DNA of 64,000 nt, taken from positions 434,001-498,000 of the forward strand of contig JAPWJW010000005.1 in the NCBI GenBank assembly GCA_028283825.1, read 5' to 3'. The notes beneath the pieces are model-generated. The model ran no database searches and was not told where the DNA came from. It saw only the letters and a program-made list of their open reading frames with translations. The position numbers were made by a program, and so were the translations under genes. Positions within the stretch are counted from its first letter, which is position 1, and every line of letters begins with the position of its first letter. Positions 33,586 to 40,959 of this stretch are shown here, one piece after another. Origin of the DNA: Azospirillaceae bacterium. Its GTDB lineage: Bacteria > Pseudomonadota > Alphaproteobacteria > Azospirillales > Azospirillaceae.

Positions 33586-34472
33586 CCGTGTCGCGTATCG
33601 CCCTGATCGGCTTTGGCGAGGTCGGCCAGGCCCTGGCGCCGGCCCTGAACGGTGGCGGGGCCCGCGAAGTGAGGGTCTACGATCGGCTGTTCGACGATCC
33701 CCAGGCGCCCTGCCGCCTGGCCGCCGACCGTCTGCCCGTCGTCCCCTGTGCCACCCTGGCGGCGGCGCTGGATGGCGCTGATTTGGTGATCTCCGCCGTC
33801 ACGGCGGCGCAGACCAGCCTGGTAGCGGGGCAGGTGGCCGCCACCTTGGCGCCCGGTGCCTGGTTCATGGACCTGAACTCCGCTTCGCCCACGCAAAAGA
33901 TCGTGGCGGCCGACGCCATCGCCGCCGTGGGCGGGCGGTATGTCGAGGTGGCGGTGATGTCGCCCATCGACCCGCAGGGCATCACTTCACCCATGCTGCT
34001 GGGCGGCCCGTTCGCGCAAGCCTTCGAGCCGGTGGCCCATGTGTTGGGTTTCGCCGGCGCTCGCTTCTACAGTGCCGTGCCCGGCCAGGCGGCGGCCACC
34101 AAGCTGTGCCGCAGCGTCCTGATCAAGGGCATGGAGGCGCTGGTGGCTGAGGCCTTCCTGGCCGCCCGCCATTACGGGGTGGAGGACACCATCTTGAAAA
34201 GCCTGGGCAACCTGCTGCCCCACCCCGACTGGCCGGCGCATGCACGCTACATGCTGTCGCGCGCCCTGCAGCATGGCGCGCGCCGGGCGGAAGAGATGGA
34301 AGAGGCGGCGGCCACCGTCGCCGCCGCCGGCCTGGAACCGCGCATGGCCAGCGCCACGGTGGGCGTCCAGCGCTGGGCCGCCGGTTTCGGCCACGCGGCA
34401 TCCGATACCGACCTGCACACCATGCTGGACAGCGTCCGGCGCGATATCGACCCCGAGGAGCATGCGGGATGA
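33582..34472 (+). CDS. 6-phosphogluconate-dehydrogenase-like oxidoreductase with DUF1932 C-terminal domain
   Basis: NAD(P)-binding protein of 296 residues. The N-terminal Rossmann motif is 'IALIGFGEVGQALAPALNGG' and the central beta-hydroxyacid-dehydrogenase-like region includes 'FMDLNSASPTQKIVAADAIA'. The C-terminal DUF1932-type helical domain contains 'AATKLCRSVLIKGMEALVAE'. The ATG at 33582 follows AAGGAGGG; a longer in-frame frame from 33465 overlaps ligU and is rejected. It lies between ligU and ligJ with ATGA overlaps on both sides, so it must serve the same pathway. It could oxidise or reduce a 2-hydroxy/oxo acid, perhaps a substitute for LigC, but the reaction is unassigned. Confidence 0.88.
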   Translation: MTVSRIALIGFGEVGQALAPALNGGGAREVRVYDRLFDDPQAPCRLAADRLPVVPCATLAAALDGADLVISAVTAAQTSLVAGQVAATLAPGAWFMDLNSASPTQKIVAADAIAAVGGRYVEVAVMSPIDPQGITSPMLLGGPFAQAFEPVAHVLGFAGARFYSAVPGQAAATKLCRSVLIKGMEALVAEAFLAARHYGVEDTILKSLGNLLPHPDWPAHARYMLSRALQHGARRAEEMEEAAATVAAAGLEPRMASATVGVQRWAAGFGHAASDTDLHTMLDSVRRDIDPEEHAG

Positions 34473-35506
34473 GCGTAGAAAAGCCCCTGATCATCGATTG
34501 CCACGGCCATTACACCACCGCACCCGCAGCGTTGAATCGCTTCCGTGACACGCAATTGGCCCATTTCAAGGACCCGACCCTGCCGGCCCCGGCGGGCGTG
34601 ACAGTCAGCGACGATGAAATCCGCGAGACCATCGAGACCAACCAACTGAAGCTGCTGCGCGACCGTGGTGCCGACATGACCATCTTCAGCCCGCGCGCCT
34701 CTGCCATGGCGCACCATGTGGGCGATGGCGGGGTGTCCATGCGCTGGACGGTGGAATGCAACGACCTGATCAAGCGCGTGGTCGACCTGTACCCGGAAAA
34801 CTTCATCGGCGTCTGCCAGCTGCCGCAGTCGCCGGGCACCGACCTGAAGTCCTCCATCGCGGAGCTTGAGCGCTGTGTCGCCATGGGTTTCGTCGGCTGC
34901 AACCTGAACCCGGATCCGTCGGGGGGGCACTTCAACGCCCCGCCGCTGTACGACAAATACTGGTACCCCTTCTTTGAGAAGATGGTGGAACTGGACGTGC
35001 CGGCCATGATCCACGTGTCGGGGTCGTGCAACCATGCCTTCCACGCCACCGGCGCCTATTACATCAGCGCCGACACCACCGCCTTCATGCAGTTCATCGA
35101 AGGTGACCTGTTCCGTGACTTCCCCGGGCTGCGCCTGATCATCCCGCACGGCGGCGGGGCGGTGCCCTATCACTGGGGCCGGTATCGCGGCCTGGCCGAC
35201 ATGCTGAAGAGGCCCTTGCTGGCCGACCATGTGATGAAGAACGTCTACTTCGACACCTGCGTCTACCACCAGCCCGGCATCGACCTGCTGTTCGAGGTGA
35301 TCGAGCTGAAGAACATCCTATTCGGATCGGAAATGGTCGGTGCCGTGCGCGGCATCGATCCCGAGACGGGTTTCCACTTCGACGACACCAAGCGCTACAT
35401 CGACGCGCTGGGCCTGTCGGCCGAGGACCGCTACGCCATCTACGAAGGCAACGCCCGGCGGGTCTATCCCCGGCTGGGCGCCTTCCTGAACAGCCGGGGC
35501 CTGTGA
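34469..35506 (+). CDS. ligJ: 4-oxalomesaconate hydratase (LigJ-type amidohydrolase fold)
   Basis: Zinc-dependent hydratase of 345 residues that adds water to 4-oxalomesaconate to give 4-carboxy-4-hydroxy-2-oxoadipate, the LigK substrate. Metal-binding motifs are 'IDCHGHYTTAP' near the N-terminus, 'PAMIHVSGSCNHAFHATGAY' in the middle and 'LIIPHGGGAVPYHWGRYRGL'; 'LFGSEMVGAVRGIDP' completes the LigJ pattern. Its start overlaps the preceding stop. The ligJ product feeds ligK at the other end of the operon. Hence this operon converts 4-oxalomesaconate to two central metabolites. Confidence 0.93.
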   Translation: MSVEKPLIIDCHGHYTTAPAALNRFRDTQLAHFKDPTLPAPAGVTVSDDEIRETIETNQLKLLRDRGADMTIFSPRASAMAHHVGDGGVSMRWTVECNDLIKRVVDLYPENFIGVCQLPQSPGTDLKSSIAELERCVAMGFVGCNLNPDPSGGHFNAPPLYDKYWYPFFEKMVELDVPAMIHVSGSCNHAFHATGAYYISADTTAFMQFIEGDLFRDFPGLRLIIPHGGGAVPYHWGRYRGLADMLKRPLLADHVMKNVYFDTCVYHQPGIDLLFEVIELKNILFGSEMVGAVRGIDPETGFHFDDTKRYIDALGLSAEDRYAIYEGNARRVYPRLGAFLNSRGL

Positions 35507-35558
35507 CCTTGGGAGGTTGTCGCCGGAGGATCATTGCCCGGTGGCAATAAGGACGGCG

Positions 35559-35587
35559 GTGGGCGGCGGAGCAGTTGCGCCGCCCAC
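35559..35587 (+). terminator. hairpin after the lig operon
   Basis: Perfect 10-bp stem GTGGGCGGCG / CGCCGCCCAC with a 9-base loop, 53 bp after ligJ. Only TTC follows, so termination may be partial. Confidence 0.55.
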
Positions 35588-35703
35588 TTCATGCCGTGGA
35601 GCTTGTTCCAAAACAGACCGGCTGGATTGTTTGTTGCCATCCCGCTACTCTGCCGCCCGACAGGGCCGCCGGCTGGCGGGAAACAGGGCTTTTGGGAACA
35701 CAC

Positions 35704-36297
35704 ATGGACAACGCCACCCGTTCGGAACGCACCCGTGCCGCCGCCATCCAGTCGGCGCTGGCGATCATTGCGCGCGACGGGCCGGGGCGGCTGACACTGG
35801 ACGCCATCGCGCGGGAAAGCGGCATCAGCAAGGGCGGGCTGATGCACCAGTTCCGCACCAAGCAGGCGGTGCTTGAGGCCCTGGTGGAACACCAGATGTC
35901 CCATTTCGATGCGGTTGGGCGGGCGTTCCACCAGACACTCGGTCCGGATCAGCCTGAGGCCAGTCTGCTGACCCAGATCGCCGTTTCCCGTGAGGTGGCC
36001 GCCAACAACAGTCCCATCGCCTTCGCCATCATCGGGGCGCTGGCCGAGGATCCTGGCTTGCTGGCCCCCAGTCGTGAGTCCAGCGCGCTCAAACTCGACG
36101 CCGTTCGGGAGGAGGCTGCCGATCCCGACCTGGCCGTGCTGCGCTGGGCCGCGTCCATGGGGCTGGCGCTGACATCGCTGTTCGGCATGAATCCTTTGCC
36201 GGCGGAGGAACAGCGGCGCCTGTTCGACCGGTTGATGGACGGCCGGCAGTGGGCGCCTTTGGGAAAGGGGACGTCCCCGGCCAAAGGTGCGGCCTAG
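35704..36297 (+). CDS. TetR/AcrR-family transcriptional regulator
   Basis: Regulator of 197 residues. The N-terminal HTH spans about residues 9-55 ('IIARDGPGRLTLDAIARESG', 'ISKGGLMHQFRTKQAVLEAL'); the C-terminal ligand domain resembles the TetR_C_37-like group, with 'AVLRWAASMGLALTSLFGMN'. The start at 35704 was chosen for the family-length N-terminus; longer frames overlap intergenic sequence. It follows the lig operon but after a hairpin, and a TetR-like operator (36380-36397) lies in the gap before the lipoprotein gene. The inducer is unknown. Confidence 0.9.
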   Translation: MDNATRSERTRAAAIQSALAIIARDGPGRLTLDAIARESGISKGGLMHQFRTKQAVLEALVEHQMSHFDAVGRAFHQTLGPDQPEASLLTQIAVSREVAANNSPIAFAIIGALAEDPGLLAPSRESSALKLDAVREEAADPDLAVLRWAASMGLALTSLFGMNPLPAEEQRRLFDRLMDGRQWAPLGKGTSPAKGAA

Positions 36298-36379
36298 GCG
36301 CCTTCCAAGACCGATTACCTGGATGAGCCCTTGCCGGTCATTGCGCACCGGACATGGCAGCTTTTCTCGGGCTTCTTAA

Positions 36380-36397
36380 AAACCGACTAGACGGTTT
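36380..36397. promoter_or_regulatory. TetR-type operator candidate
   Basis: AAACCGACTAGACGGTTT, arms AAACCG/CGGTTT around ACTAGA. The -CCGACTAG-CGG- pattern is typical of TetR-family sites. It lies 82 bp after the tetR stop and 103 bp before the lipoprotein start, where a promoter is expected. Confidence 0.6.
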
Positions 36398-36499
36398 GTT
36401 TTTAGGATGGCACTGTACGGACATCGGATGGGGATGAACCGGCGCCGGGATCGGCTGCCGTGACACCCCACTGAAACCGACCCTTGATGGAGTATCCAG

Positions 36500-37171
36500 A
36501 TGTTGAAGGTGATCAAGCCGCCCTATTGGGCGGCGCTGGCGGCGTGCGCCTTGTTGGCGGGGTGCGGCAGTGTGGAGCCGGTGGCGTACCGCGACCTGCC
36601 GTCCGCCTCATACCTGCGGCCGGATCCGAAGGATGACACCGGGCACGTCCCCTATCGTTATTCCACGCCGGTGGACTGGCGGGCCTATTCCAAGGTGATC
36701 GTCGATCCCGTCGCCATCTATTACGGCGCCGACAGTCAGTTCGGCGACATGGACGAAAAGGACAAGGTCGAACTGGCGGACTATATGCAGGCGGAGTTCC
36801 GCAAGAAGCTGGCGACCCATTTCCAGATCAGCGGGGCGCTGGAGCCCGGGACCCTGCGCGTCAAGCTGACCCTGACCGGGGCCGCCGCCACCACGCCCGT
36901 CCTGGGCCCGCTGTCGCACTTCGACATCGCCGGTGGCCTGTACAACGGCGTGCAGGCCGTGCGGGGCGGGGAGGGGATGATCAGCGGTTCCGTCGTGTAC
37001 GCCGTGGAGATCTATGATGCGGCGACATCCCGACTGCTGTCCGCCTACATCACCAAGCAATATCCCGGCGCCATGAACATCGGCGCCAGCTTCGGTTCCT
37101 TGGGCGCCGCCAAGACCGGCATAGAGAAGGGGGCGGACTCCCTGCTGGAACAACTAGGTGGGCAGACTTAA
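36500..37171 (+). CDS. DUF3313-family lipoprotein
   Basis: Secreted lipoprotein of 223 residues. The signal peptide ends in a lipobox 'ACALLAGCGSV' (Cys about residue 22). The mature part resembles DUF3313: 'LPSASYLRPDP', 'YSKVIVDPVAIYYG', 'KKLATHFQI' and a Gly-rich 'GGEGMISGSVVYAVEIYDA'. The fold binds in the periplasm, with no enzymatic motif. It stands between the TetR site and the S10 carboxypeptidase gene. Function unknown; it may be a target of the upstream TetR. Confidence 0.85.
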   Translation: MLKVIKPPYWAALAACALLAGCGSVEPVAYRDLPSASYLRPDPKDDTGHVPYRYSTPVDWRAYSKVIVDPVAIYYGADSQFGDMDEKDKVELADYMQAEFRKKLATHFQISGALEPGTLRVKLTLTGAAATTPVLGPLSHFDIAGGLYNGVQAVRGGEGMISGSVVYAVEIYDAATSRLLSAYITKQYPGAMNIGASFGSLGAAKTGIEKGADSLLEQLGGQT

Positions 37172-37302
37172 GGGCGGCTTTGGATTTGGTGGGCCCGCTG
37201 CATAACTTGACCGCGGGCCCGTCGAAACCAGACCATCCAGAAAAAATATGCCGGTGCGCCGAAGGTAGAGTCCGTCCCGAACTTGCTACGGAAGGACCTT
37301 CG

Positions 37303-38763
37303 ATGCGCGTCTCCCGTCTTCCCTTGCTGGCTCTGGCCATCACCTTGGGCATTGCGGCGCCCGCATTCGCCCAGGATGCGCCGGTGCTGAGCCCCGTCAC
37401 CTTGCCGGGCCCGGTCACGGTGGATCACAGCGGGACCTTCGGTGGCAGGAAGGTGGCTTATCAGTCGGTGGTGGAGGCCATCGACGTGAACGACGGGGCG
37501 GGCAAACCGGACGCGCGGCTGGTCGCCACCTCCTACATCGCCAAAGGGGGCATGGACGCCAGGCGGCCGGTGCTGTTCGTCTTCAACGGCGGCCCCATCG
37601 GCGCCAGCGCGCCGCTGCATATGGGCGCCTTTGGCCCCAAGCGCGTGGCGGTGCCGGACGACATCAATGCCGATCCGTCCACCTTCAGGCTGGTGGACAA
37701 TGTCTATACCCCGCTGGACGTGGCCGACGTGGTGGTGTTCGATCCCGCCAATACCGGCTACAGCCGCACGCTGCCGGGTGTCGCACCTGAAACCCAGTTC
37801 TCCAACGTCGCGGACGCCCGCCAACTGGCCCAGTTGGTCCTGGCCTGGCGCCGCATCCACGGCCGCCCCGAGGCGCCCGTCTATCTGGTGGGCGAAAGCT
37901 ACGGCACCATGCGGGCGGTGGAGGCGGCGGACCAGTTGCAGGCGGCGGGCGACCCGGTGGCCGGCATCTTCCTTTTGGGCCAGGCGGTGAACATCATCGA
38001 ATACGCGCAGCGCCCCAACAACATCATCAGCTACGCCGTCTCGCTGCCCACGCTGGCGGCGGTGGCGTGGAGCCATGACAAGGTGGCGCGCCAAGGGCGC
38101 ACCTTTGAGGGCTTTGTGAAAGAGGCGCAGGCCTATGGCGCCGGCGAATACCTCACGGTGCTGTTCCAGGGCGATACGGCCGCACCAGAGCGCATGGCGG
38201 CGGTGGCGGCCAAGTTGCAGGACTTCACCGGCGTGCCGGCCGCGGAGTTCCTGAAGCGCCGGCTGAAGCTGACCAAGAACGACTTCCTGCGCCTGCTGGT
38301 CCCCGGCCAGACGCTGGACAGCTACGACGCCCGCTACACCGTGCCGGCCGGACAGCCCATGGCGCTCTACGCCTCCCGCTTTGAGCCGGAGATGGTGGGT
38401 TATTTCCAATCCTTCCTGAAGGTGCCTGCCGCCGCCGGTACCTATTCCCTGGCCAACCCGGCGGAAGCCGCGTTCGAAAGCTGGGAATGGGCGAAAAACA
38501 AGACGCCTTTCTTCGACTGGCCCTATGTCGGCCAGTTGAAGGCGATGATGGACAAGAACCCGAAGATGCGGCTGTACGTCGCCAACGGCTATTTCGACAC
38601 CCAGACCACCATCGGCGCCATGGACTACCTGGCGTCGCAGTCGGGCCTGCCGCGCGACCGGGTGCGGACGGCGGACTTCGCCGGCGGCCACATGTTCTAT
38701 ACGGTGGAGGCCAGCCTGAAGGCTTTCATGGACGATGTGCGGCGCGTGGTCACTGCAAATTAA
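37303..38763 (+). CDS. secreted S10-family serine carboxypeptidase
   Basis: Peptidase of 486 residues with a cleaved signal peptide ('LALAITLGIAAPAFAQ'). The serine is S199 in 'LVGESYGTMRAVEAADQL'; the catalytic Asp is in 'LYVANGYFDTQTTIGAM' and the His in 'FAGGHMFYT'. The oxyanion loop, usually N-G-G-P-G-(A/S)-S, reads 'FNGGPIGASAPL'. The start at 37303 follows GAAGGA; a longer frame from 37180 is not signal-peptide-like. It precedes a GH29 gene, so it may trim peptides from glycopeptides in the periplasm. That role is inferred from position. Confidence 0.88.
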   Translation: MRVSRLPLLALAITLGIAAPAFAQDAPVLSPVTLPGPVTVDHSGTFGGRKVAYQSVVEAIDVNDGAGKPDARLVATSYIAKGGMDARRPVLFVFNGGPIGASAPLHMGAFGPKRVAVPDDINADPSTFRLVDNVYTPLDVADVVVFDPANTGYSRTLPGVAPETQFSNVADARQLAQLVLAWRRIHGRPEAPVYLVGESYGTMRAVEAADQLQAAGDPVAGIFLLGQAVNIIEYAQRPNNIISYAVSLPTLAAVAWSHDKVARQGRTFEGFVKEAQAYGAGEYLTVLFQGDTAAPERMAAVAAKLQDFTGVPAAEFLKRRLKLTKNDFLRLLVPGQTLDSYDARYTVPAGQPMALYASRFEPEMVGYFQSFLKVPAAAGTYSLANPAEAAFESWEWAKNKTPFFDWPYVGQLKAMMDKNPKMRLYVANGYFDTQTTIGAMDYLASQSGLPRDRVRTADFAGGHMFYTVEASLKAFMDDVRRVVTAN

Positions 38764-38832
38764 ATTAATTAACTTTCCTTTATCGTCTCGGGTATCATCG
38801 TCGGGCCCACAGAAGCCCTGAGGATGCCTGCC

Positions 38833-40947
38833 ATGATGCTCCGCCGCCGTTCCCTGTTGACCCTGGCGGCGGTGACGCCGGTGTTGAGCGTGGTGGGGCG
38901 GGGGGCCCGGGCGGCACAGGCGCCGACCCCGGAAGGGGCGGTGCCGTCGGCGCGGCAACTGAACTGGCACGCGCTGGCGGCCTACGCCTTCGTGCATTTC
39001 AGCATCAACACCTTTACCGACCGGGAATGGGGCTACGGCGATGAATCGCCGGCCCTGTTCAACCCGTCCGACTTCGATGCCGACCAGATCGCGGCCACGG
39101 CCAAGGCGGCGGGCCTGCGTGGCCTGATCCTGACGGCCAAGCATCATGACGGCTTCTGCCTGTGGCCCAGCGCCTATACCGACCACAGCGTCAGGAACAG
39201 CCCCTACAAGGGCGGCCAGGGCGATATCGTGCGGGAGATGTCGGACGCCTGCCGCCGCCAGGGCCTTGCCTTTGGCCTCTATCTCTCCCCCTGGGACCGC
39301 AACCACGCGGACTATGGCCGGCCGACCTACCTGACCTATTACCGCAACCAGTTGCGCGAATTGCTGACCGGCTACGGCCCGCTGTTCGAGGTGTGGTTTG
39401 ACGGCGCCAACGGCGGCGACGGCTATTACGGCGGCGCGCGGGAGAAGCGCACCATCGATGCCCGGACCTTCTACGACTGGTCCAACACCTGGAAGCTGGT
39501 GCGGGACCTGCAGCCCCAGGCCGTGATCTTCGGCGAATGGGGCGAGGATCCGCACGGCCCCTGGGCGTCGGACGCCCGCTGGGTGGGTAATGAGGAAGGG
39601 TACGCCGGCGATCCGTGCTGGGCCACGGTGGGCGATGCGCCTTATACCCAGGCCATCGGCCAGAACGGGGTGCGCGGCGGCGCCAACTGGCGCCCGGCGG
39701 AGGTGGACGTGTCCATCCGCCCCGGCTGGTTCTGGCACGAGCGCGAGGATGGCGATGTCAAGTCGACCGCCCGTCTGCTGCGCCTCTATTTCGAATCCGT
39801 GGGCCGCGGCGCCAATCTGATCCTGAACCTGCCGCCCGACCGGCGCGGCCGCATTCCCGACCATGACGCCGCCAATCTGCGGGCCCTGGGCGACATCCTG
39901 CATGCCACCTTCGGCCATGACCTGGCGGCGGGCGCCCGGCTGATGGCCAGCGACGCGCGCGGGCCCGCCTTCGGTCCCGACAGGGTGATGGACGGGCGCG
40001 CCGACACCTATTGGGCGCCCAGGGACGAGGTGCGCGCGGCCCACCTGATCCTGGATCTGCCCGGCGCGCGTACCTTCGACGTCGTCTCCTTGCGCGAATA
40101 CATCCCCCTGGGTCAGCGCGTGGGCACCTTCGCCTTGGACACTTGGGATGCGACGCGGAAGGACTGGGTCGAATTCGCCCGGCACCAGGCCATCGGCAGC
40201 CAGCGCCTGGTGCGCCTGGCCGCCCCCCTGACCACCACCCGCGTGCGGCTGCGCATCCTGGATGCCAGTGCCTGCCCCGCCATCCGGGAGGTCGGCCTGT
40301 TCCGTTTGCCCGAGGTGCTGGACGAACCCGTCATCGCCCGTGACCGCGCGGGCCGGGTCACCCTGTCCAGTGCTGAGCCGGGGGTGGAGATCCGCTACAC
40401 CGTGGACGGCAGTGCGCCCACCGCATCCTCTCCCCTTTATGCCGGGCCGTTCGCCTTCCCCGATGCGGGCGTGATCAAGGCGCTGTGCCGCCAGCCGCGC
40501 ACCGGCGCGCTCAGCAGCGTCGCCGGCCGGCCGGTGGAGGTGTCCAAGGCCGGCTGGCGGGTGGTGTCCGCCAGCACACCGGGGGCGGAGGTTCTGATTG
40601 ATGACGACGGCGCCACCCTCTGGACCACCGCCGGTGCCTTGCCGCAGGAGGTGGTGATCGATCTGGGCATGTCGCGCACGCTGAAGGGTTTCACCCTGCT
40701 GCCGACCCAGCACCGGCCGGACGGTGTCGGCGCGCCGGCGGGCTACGCGGTACAGGTGGGGCTCGATGGCAAGGATTGGGGCCAGCCGGTGACCGGGGAA
40801 TTTTCCAACATCGCCGCCAACACCGGCTTGCAACGCGTGCTGTTCGACCGGTCGGCCAGTGGCCGCTACCTGCGGCTGGTCATCACCCGGGCGGCCGGCG
40901 GTGAAGGTCAGGTGGCCTTTGCCGAGGTGGGTGTCATCACCCGCTGA
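38833..40947 (+). CDS. secreted alpha-L-fucosidase, GH29, with discoidin-like and chitobiase-type C-terminal domains
   Basis: Retaining fucosidase of 704 residues from Met 38833 (two further Met codons at 38824 and 38836 are possible; TGAGGA fits 38833-38836). The signal region 'MMLRRRSLLTLAAVTP' is Tat-like. GH29 catalytic domain, about residues 30-350: 'FINTFTDREWGYGDE'-type start, 'LILTAKHHDGFCLWPS', 'PLFEVWFDGANGG' with the nucleophile Asp, and 'GRGANLILNLPPDRRGRI'. After it come a F5/8 type C domain (about 370-480), a chitobiase C-terminal Ig-like segment ('EIRYTVDGSAPTASSPLYAG') and a second F5/8 C domain. The additions suggest binding to complex glycans. It probably starts an operon; A/T-rich sequence precedes it. 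Confidence 0.9.
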   Translation: MMLRRRSLLTLAAVTPVLSVVGRGARAAQAPTPEGAVPSARQLNWHALAAYAFVHFSINTFTDREWGYGDESPALFNPSDFDADQIAATAKAAGLRGLILTAKHHDGFCLWPSAYTDHSVRNSPYKGGQGDIVREMSDACRRQGLAFGLYLSPWDRNHADYGRPTYLTYYRNQLRELLTGYGPLFEVWFDGANGGDGYYGGAREKRTIDARTFYDWSNTWKLVRDLQPQAVIFGEWGEDPHGPWASDARWVGNEEGYAGDPCWATVGDAPYTQAIGQNGVRGGANWRPAEVDVSIRPGWFWHEREDGDVKSTARLLRLYFESVGRGANLILNLPPDRRGRIPDHDAANLRALGDILHATFGHDLAAGARLMASDARGPAFGPDRVMDGRADTYWAPRDEVRAAHLILDLPGARTFDVVSLREYIPLGQRVGTFALDTWDATRKDWVEFARHQAIGSQRLVRLAAPLTTTRVRLRILDASACPAIREVGLFRLPEVLDEPVIARDRAGRVTLSSAEPGVEIRYTVDGSAPTASSPLYAGPFAFPDAGVIKALCRQPRTGALSSVAGRPVEVSKAGWRVVSASTPGAEVLIDDDGATLWTTAGALPQEVVIDLGMSRTLKGFTLLPTQHRPDGVGAPAGYAVQVGLDGKDWGQPVTGEFSNIAANTGLQRVLFDRSASGRYLRLVITRAAGGEGQVAFAEVGVITR

Positions 40948-40959
40948 GCCGTCGGCCGG

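Noticed and set aside
37168-40833. 1221-codon open frame on the minus strand
   Set aside because: It is antisense to the S10 peptidase and GH29 genes, rich in His/Gln/Arg/Gly as expected of a shadow frame in G/C-rich DNA, and has no recognisable domain.
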